Source: Druceiella hillmani
Lineage: Eukaryota; Arthropoda; Insecta; Lepidoptera; Hepialidae
NCBI GenBank assembly: GCA_039881145.1
Contig: JAYKKI010000023.1
Coordinates: 8,613,001-8,677,000, forward strand
Reading direction: 5' to 3'
Length of the DNA stretch: 64,000 bases
The notes beneath the pieces are model-generated. The model ran no database searches, was not told the DNA's origin, and saw only the letters and a program-made list of their open reading frames with translations. A program made the position numbers and the translations under genes. Of this stretch, positions 58,536 to 64,000 are shown piece by piece. The stretch's first letter is position 1. Each line of letters opens with the position of its first letter.

Positions 58536-58849
58536 AAAGTTAATATTTGGGTTGACATTACATCAGAAGTAATTCTTCTACGCCTGAAATTGAGATGTTA
58601 TTTTATAAAAAACATTTGGAAATTTACATCAGGCTTATTTCAAAACACATATTTTATTAATATGTGAAAAATTTATTAAAAGCCCGCGTCGTAATATATC
58701 GCACAAGTATTTAAAAACATAATGTAAAAGCATCATATGTACGATGACATTTGCCGTAATTTTTAATACAGTTACTTATGTTTTTAACTTTGCCCTGTGT
58801 TAAACATATCGAAATCAATATTTAAAGATCACGTTAAAAAAAGAAACAC

Positions 58850-59110
58850 GTGATTTACATCGATTTACGAGCATGCGGCTTTTATATCTGCGCCCTTCCC
58901 ACCTACATTCCCCTTACAATTTCCGGCTAACCGACATCTGAATAAATGAAATACACAATATTTATGCGAAGTCAATTATCAGTATCCGTTTCCCTCGCTC
59001 ACTTCCGGCGTTTGCACCCGCTTAGCAGCTCGTCCATCAGTCATTCTTTCAATGTACACCTTGCTCGTATTAATCATGTCCTCGGTGCGTGGCAAACGGA
59101 ATTTAGTGAA
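58850..59110. promoter_or_regulatory. GC-richer island, candidate conserved noncoding element
   Basis: 'gagcatgcggcttttatatc', 'tgcgcccttcccacctacat', 'ctcacttccggcgtttgcac', 'ccgcttagcagctcgtccat' and 'tgtcctcggtgcgtggcaaa'. Mixed composition over 250 bp with no frame on either strand. Confidence 0.3.
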
Positions 59111-60040
59111 CGAAATTCGAACTAAATACTTCGTCTAAAATTACGAACTGAAGCAGTTACGGGACGTTACTAATGTTATTTCCAAGGCATTATATTGAAC
59201 TAAAACAAGCAAACTTAGGATAATATGTATATTTATGCATTTTCTTACAATTGCTTCAAATAAAATTTTGATAGCGTAAATTAATCCAGAAAACGTCACG
59301 AAAATGTGAAACGAAAATACCCAACAGGAGTTGGGATAACGGGGTAAACAACCCAATGGAAATTTCACTAACGCAATTGGCTCTCTAGTTACTTTTAAAG
59401 GGCACAGTACGCAAATAGATGGAAACAGACCATAGGTTCGGACACTATATGATGACGATCGATTAATGAAGAAATATTGAGCAGCTCACCAAATGATAAA
59501 GATGAGGTTCACTGAACTATTTGATTCTTAATAGAAATCTCGAGTGACCGCTTCATGTTTAAAACAAAATAATTTACGCCCGCAGAAACACCACTATTTA
59601 TATTAAGTTCGAAAGTTCTAGAATCTTCATGTATGCGCGTAATGATAATTTATTCACTACGTAACTCAATAAGTATAAATATTTGTCATATATGCATATG
59701 TTATAAACATATAGACATGTGTAAACATTCGCTTAGAGAATATTCTATTAAATAGTAGTCGCTCGCCTAATAATCAAATTTAAAGGTTTATTTTGAAGAT
59801 TCTAGATGGTTCTTTAAACTTTATTTAATGTACGTAAACAAATAGATAACTGAGACACTAAATCTCAGACGATGCGTCGTGTATTAATTAGTAACTATGA
59901 TGAGTAACTATCGCTTGCCGGAACGTAACTTAAGTACATTTTCTGCGTAAAATTTATTTATGAAAATATAAAATGTGTACAATTAACAAAATAATGTTTT
60001 GACTATTAATTACGTTCTCGATATAATATTGTTTAGGATC
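59111..60040. other. AT-rich spacer without recognisable features
   Basis: No supported repeat or coding signal. Confidence 0.4.
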
Positions 60041-60043
60041 AAA

Positions 60044-60513
60044 ATGTTTTATTCCAGATGAAGGAGTTTTCAAGCGCACTTTTCTTTTTAATTTTTTAGA
60101 AATAGTATTTTTAATAGAAAAATAGTTTCCTACTAGCGATAGTATAGAGAATACTAAATTCATTATTTAAGTGGGTTCGTCCCAGCCCTTTCTATCTGAA
60201 GATAAATGATGACATTTATCTTCAGATAGAAAGGGTCGAGTATTATAATTCTTATTTCGAATTTTACTAAAAAGATAAATGTTTTATTCCAGATGAAGGA
60301 GTTTTCAAGCGCACTTTTCTTTTTAATTTTTTAGAAATAGTATTTTTAATAGAAAAATAGTTTCCCACTAGCGATAGTATAGAGAATATTAAATTCATTA
60401 TTTAAGTGGGTTCGTCCCAGCCCTTTCTATCTGAAGATAAATGATGACATTTATCTCCGGATAGAAAGGGTCGTATTATAATTCTTATTTCGAATTTTAC
60501 TAAAACGATAAAT
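60044..60513 (+). repeat. 235-bp tandem duplication with hairpins
   Basis: Copy 1 spans 60044-60278 and copy 2 spans 60279-60513; they are nearly identical ('atgttttattccagatgaag', 'gttttcaagcgcacttttct', 'actagcgatagtatagagaa'). Each contains a hairpin. In copy 1 it is a perfect 23-bp stem with a 4-nt loop (60186-60235, 'ccctttctatctgaagataa'). In copy 2 (60421-60470) the right arm has two changes, so the stem has two mismatches. Confidence 0.95.
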
Positions 60514-60610
60514 GTAGTCATACATTTTTTTCACTGAAATTATCATTTTGTGTTAGAAATGTTTATTTAAATTATAATTTGACGAACACACTTGAATGCT
60601 TTATTAAAAG

Positions 60611-60611
60611 C

Positions 60612-60709
<98 letters not shown>

Positions 60710-60717
60710 ATACATAT
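60611..60717. repeat. Compound (TA)n(CA)n(TA)n microsatellite
   Basis: A short TA block, about 15 CA, then more than 20 TA dinucleotides, ending in 'gtatatgtatatacatat'. It abuts the retroelement-like sequence that follows. Confidence 0.95.
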
Positions 60718-60960
60718 ACTAGCGTGACCCGTGCGAAGTCTTCGCATTATTTATTCCATTATGAAGCTCAGATGACAGATCAAACAAATATTTTACTAAA
60801 ATTGACATATAGAGGCGCAAGTATCAAAAGCATTGAGCTAAGGCGCCACTTTATTTATACGTGAGTGGATTTGAAATTAAACAAAAATTTTACCGACCGT
60901 CAATCATATTGACGTTGAGCCGTTAGATGGCAGCATTGCTGTTTTGTGTATATAATTTTA
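60718..60960 (-). mobile_element. Decayed retroelement end next to a microsatellite
   Basis: 'actagcgtgacccgtgcgaa' and 'gtcttcgcattatttattcc' match the very common lepidopteran form 'actagctgacccgcgcaact', which lies at the 3' end of RTE-type LINEs with a TA/CA microsatellite tail (from memory). The tail is then on the left and the element reads on the minus strand. 'gccgttagatggcagcattg' near 60922 may belong to it. No frame survives. Confidence 0.5.
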
Positions 60961-61212
60961 ATAATTAATTAATTTGCAAAAACAATAGCAATAATAAATT
61001 GTTTAGTTGTGGATGCCGGTAGAGCAAGCAATTATCTATAAAATGATATATAATTTATGTGGATTAGTTGTGAGGTTTTTTCTAAAAAGGGAGTGTAACA
61101 TCTTAACCTTAGCGTATTAATATATATGATGATGATAACATTATCTATATTGGTCCAAACAAGAATTAAGCAAGTAAAATAATTTCAATTTCTAATTTAA
61201 AAAATATATAAT

Positions 61213-61538
61213 GCCATAATAGTTCACAATTAAATGAAACTACATGATGTAGTATTATTTCTACTTTCTTTAAGTTCTTTACCACGATCTAGGTTTCGTT
61301 ATATTACAACATCTTCAGGTGGGCTATTAGCAAAGATTGAATTCATATTTAGCAAAGATGAATCTTTGCTAATAGCCCACCTGAATATGTTGTTATACAA
61401 TGAAACCTAGGTCGTGGTAAAGAACTTAAAGAAGGTAGAAATAATACTACATCACGTAGTTTCATTTAATTGTGAATAATGCATTTCTACAAAATTAACG
61501 CCAAATATATTCAATATTCAAAATAAGCCATAATAGTT
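61213..61538 (-). mobile_element. Foldback element, long copy, with 12-bp flanking repeat
   Basis: The hairpin spans 61223-61476 with arms of about 118 bp ('ttcacaattaaatgaaacta', 'gtagtattatttctact', 'cttaagttctttaccacga' or its inverse, 'ggtgggctattagcaaagat'). Arms differ at roughly one base in twelve. The unpaired part 61477-61526 carries the inverse of 'gaatacatttggcgtt', as in the copy at 5869-6021. The 12-mer 'gccataatagtt' stands at 61213-61224 and 61527-61538, which fits a target-site duplication. Confidence 0.8.
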
Positions 61539-62555
61539 TGCAACTTTGAATGCAATATACAAATAGTGGTATTCTTATTCAAGTCATGACAACCGATAAC
61601 CTTTACAATAAATGGGCTGAATTGAATAAAATAAAATCCCTAACATTTTCACGACATTCGTCTCCTCGTACTATAATCGTATTTGTTTTGCACAGCGCTC
61701 GTGATCTTGATACATTAATATAAATTTATTGAATCTTCGACTATATACGTGATAAAAATAATATAATTTTTCCTTTCTTTTCTTTGCTCGCATACTACTT
61801 GGTGTGGTAGACTATTATTTCTACGGCGGAATATGTAAAAAAAAATTCTCTTTAATATTACTTCCGCTTAAAAGTAATGTGTTCCATTATTCACTTATTA
61901 TTTCAGATAACGATATTTCTTTTAAATAAACATATTATAGCTCACAAACGTAAATGAATTGACACTTTAAATTGCATCTAAACATCTCGCCTTGGTTAAA
62001 ATAATATCAGTAGTACTCTGGAATACTACAGAGTGATTAAAAGATATTTTTGACAATCACTTGCGTCTTCTCCAACTTTATTCGAACAGAAATACGAACA
62101 TAATCTCTTCTTGGTTTCATATTTTGAATTTCCGCTCAACTTTTATTTGGCAATGAATCAGAGGCCATAATCTTTGGATTAATACTGTCAAATCGCAAAC
62201 TATTATTATTAAGTGTACCCAATGTAGACAATTCAGCAGAATGTTCAATCATTTCATAACTTTTGTCGTGAAGTATCTACGTGATACTTTAATTATACAA
62301 GCACCTCAATTTAATTATACCACTACTTCAAATAAAGGTGCCAGATAATTACGAAAAAAGGACACATAGGCAAAACAACAGTTTGACCGTTCGCATATGG
62401 AATCCCAAAAAGTGTTCAACCGCCTGCAATACAGGCGAAATCAATCTTAATCCTACACTTAATTAATTTAATCAGTACCACATTAATCGTCGTGCGTAAC
62501 TAAATAACTTCAGAACAAATTAGTTTTAGATTAGCGTACATTCACAATTAAACTC
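61539..62555. other. AT-rich spacer without recognisable features
   Basis: No supported repeat or coding signal. Confidence 0.4.
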
Positions 62556-62559
62556 CCAG

Positions 62560-62830
62560 CGGCTTCATCCGGCGCGTTAATACATTAAATTTCAGTTAAC
62601 CCTCGAATTGAACAGTTAAGCTAAGGCAAGTGTGACGCAATCGCCGACAGGCACGCGCCCTAAAGCTCCAAGCTCAAAGCTGCGCCCTTGGTGGGGCAGT
62701 TAGTATATTAACTCCGCTTGCTATGTGACTGGAAGCTTACATAATAGTGCTTTAATAAGCTTTGAAAGCTTTTTGTGATATAATTTCTTATGCGGACGCA
62801 TAAGTTTTGGGTCGTATTGGAGTTAAAGGA
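62560..62830. promoter_or_regulatory. GC-richer island, candidate conserved noncoding element
   Basis: 'agcggcttcatccggcgcgt', 'gacgcaatcgccgacaggca', 'cgcgccctaaagctccaag', 'ctgcgcccttggtggggcag', then 'gcggacgcataag'. 'agctccaagctcaaagct' resembles 'caaagctcaaagcttgaaag' in the island at 32.8 kb. No frame runs through it. Confidence 0.3.
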
Positions 62831-64000
62831 TGTAACTTACGAGGCTATTATTTGAGTGGAGGATATTCAGTTTTATACAGCAAGACTGGCCAACTGTGTA
62901 TTTGTTTACTTTAGTTTTATGTAATTTCACCGTATTTTGTTATTTTTGTGTTTGTAAAAGTTTTATAAAAATTACTATAGAGAATGGCTTATTTTAGTAT
63001 AAAACTTCACAAGGACTTCAATAATAAGCACGTAATCCAATAGGTATCGTAAACATTAATCTCGCCAAGACCCAATCCATAATTTTTTTTAATCTGATAT
63101 AACTTATATCAACAAAATACTTTATCATTTAAAAAGTTCTTGTATTTAGAATACCGTACCAAGTTTTGCAAGATAATAAATAGGTTTTTCTAAAATTTTC
63201 GTTATAATTTCGACCTACTTAATCAAAATCTTTCGACGTATTTCAGTATAAAATTGACACACAAATATACAATTATTTTTCGGTTCTTTATACATAGGAC
63301 TACACTGAAATCGTAAATTAAAAAAAGCATAAGACAATAGTAAAATCGTAAAATTAATCTTGCCACTTTGACAACACTCAATTAAATAACAATTCAACAA
63401 AACGGTGTTAATTATGCTTCATAACTGTCAAAAGAAACTTTAACTGTAAGCGATGTCTTAACGATTAACAACTGCGTAATTGCGACCTCGTTGAGTACTG
63501 CCATACCTGTAAGTGTTTTTCTTTAAATATTATACTGAAAATGAGTTATAATGTAACTTATCGTCATTCACACAAATTGGACTCGCAGATCTAACTCGAC
63601 AACCCCTAATAAAACTTAATACTTAAATAATAAGACAGTACCGAATAATTCATAATTTTCTGGTAAACTTTAGAAAGTAATTAAATTTCCCCTATCAGTA
63701 TATTTTGCAGATATATTTTGCCTTTGTTACTTTTAGTGAGCCTAATTTTTTAAAAATTTTATTTAAATATTTCCTAGAAATTTTTTATTTTTACCTATTT
63801 ATTTTTTCATTGAAACATAATAAGAAAAGAGTACAGGACCTGTACCATTAAAGTTGTATGTCAAATAATAGACAAGATTTAAGGCTAGGACAGCTACTGT
63901 TTTTGAATTACGAAATCTTAATATTTTAATGAAGGTTTTAAGGTCAAATAAAACTATAAACTGACTAATAGTTTCATTGTATTATACAGAATAAGCAATA
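62831..64000. other. AT-rich end of window without recognisable features
   Basis: Only a chance minus-strand frame (63215-63400). No repeat identified. Confidence 0.4.

Noticed and set aside
4022..60513. CRISPR array
   Set aside because: The tandem arrays have no short conserved repeat with unique spacers of equal length; whole units are repeated, and the genome is eukaryotic.

Overview
The window looks like AT-rich intergenic or intronic DNA from an insect, most likely a moth or butterfly. The sequence shows very low GC outside a few islands, many (TA)n runs, and no rRNA, tRNA gene, operon or long open frame. The lepidopteran call rests on dispersed repeats I recognise from moth and butterfly genomes: an element that opens near 'agggttccgt' and closes near 'ctcgtgcttgacaggttttt', the 'aaccgacttcaaaaaagg' repeat, a tRNA-derived SINE, and decayed non-LTR retrotransposon reading frames. 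No database search was possible, so family names are tentative.

Layout. Positions 1-9860 hold an old direct segmental duplication: copy A at 1-2445 and copy B at 6040-9860, with B split by about 1.4 kb of extra sequence that carries a strong G-quadruplex tract. Two small protein-like open stretches (2.9 and 3.6 kb), a 170-bp tandem array, a SINE and a foldback element lie between the copies. From 10 to 20 kb come a nearly full-length dispersed element, several GC-richer islands, a palindrome-rich 66-bp duplication and an inverted duplication. From 20 to 29 kb there are an insertion with a 16-bp target-site-like repeat and its second copy 3.1 kb away, a perfect 41-bp inverted repeat, a decayed LINE reverse transcriptase, a composite element (26.3-27.8 kb) with matching inverted ends and an internal minisatellite, and a 315-bp alternating purine-pyrimidine tract.

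From 30 to 47 kb there are GC-richer islands (31.5, 32.7, 44.9 kb), a 180-bp triplicate, a SINE, a LINE RNase H/C-terminal fragment (36.7-37.5 kb), a 201-bp satellite-like array with a three-unit higher-order structure (39.5-41.0 kb), and a second LINE fragment (45.7-46.5 kb). From 47 to 64 kb there are more tandem arrays, microsatellites, hairpins, an approximately 295-bp triplicate, a 235-bp tandem duplication carrying a 23-bp hairpin, a large foldback element (61.2-61.5 kb), and GC-richer islands at 54.5, 58.9 and 62.6 kb.

No intact protein-coding gene can be supported. The recognisable coding traces are dead retrotransposons. The clearest unexplained structures are the higher-order array, the composite element, the foldback family seen at 5.9 and 61.2 kb, and the segmental duplication. 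I found no evidence of a novel multi-gene system. All similarity statements are by-eye comparisons, not computed alignments.
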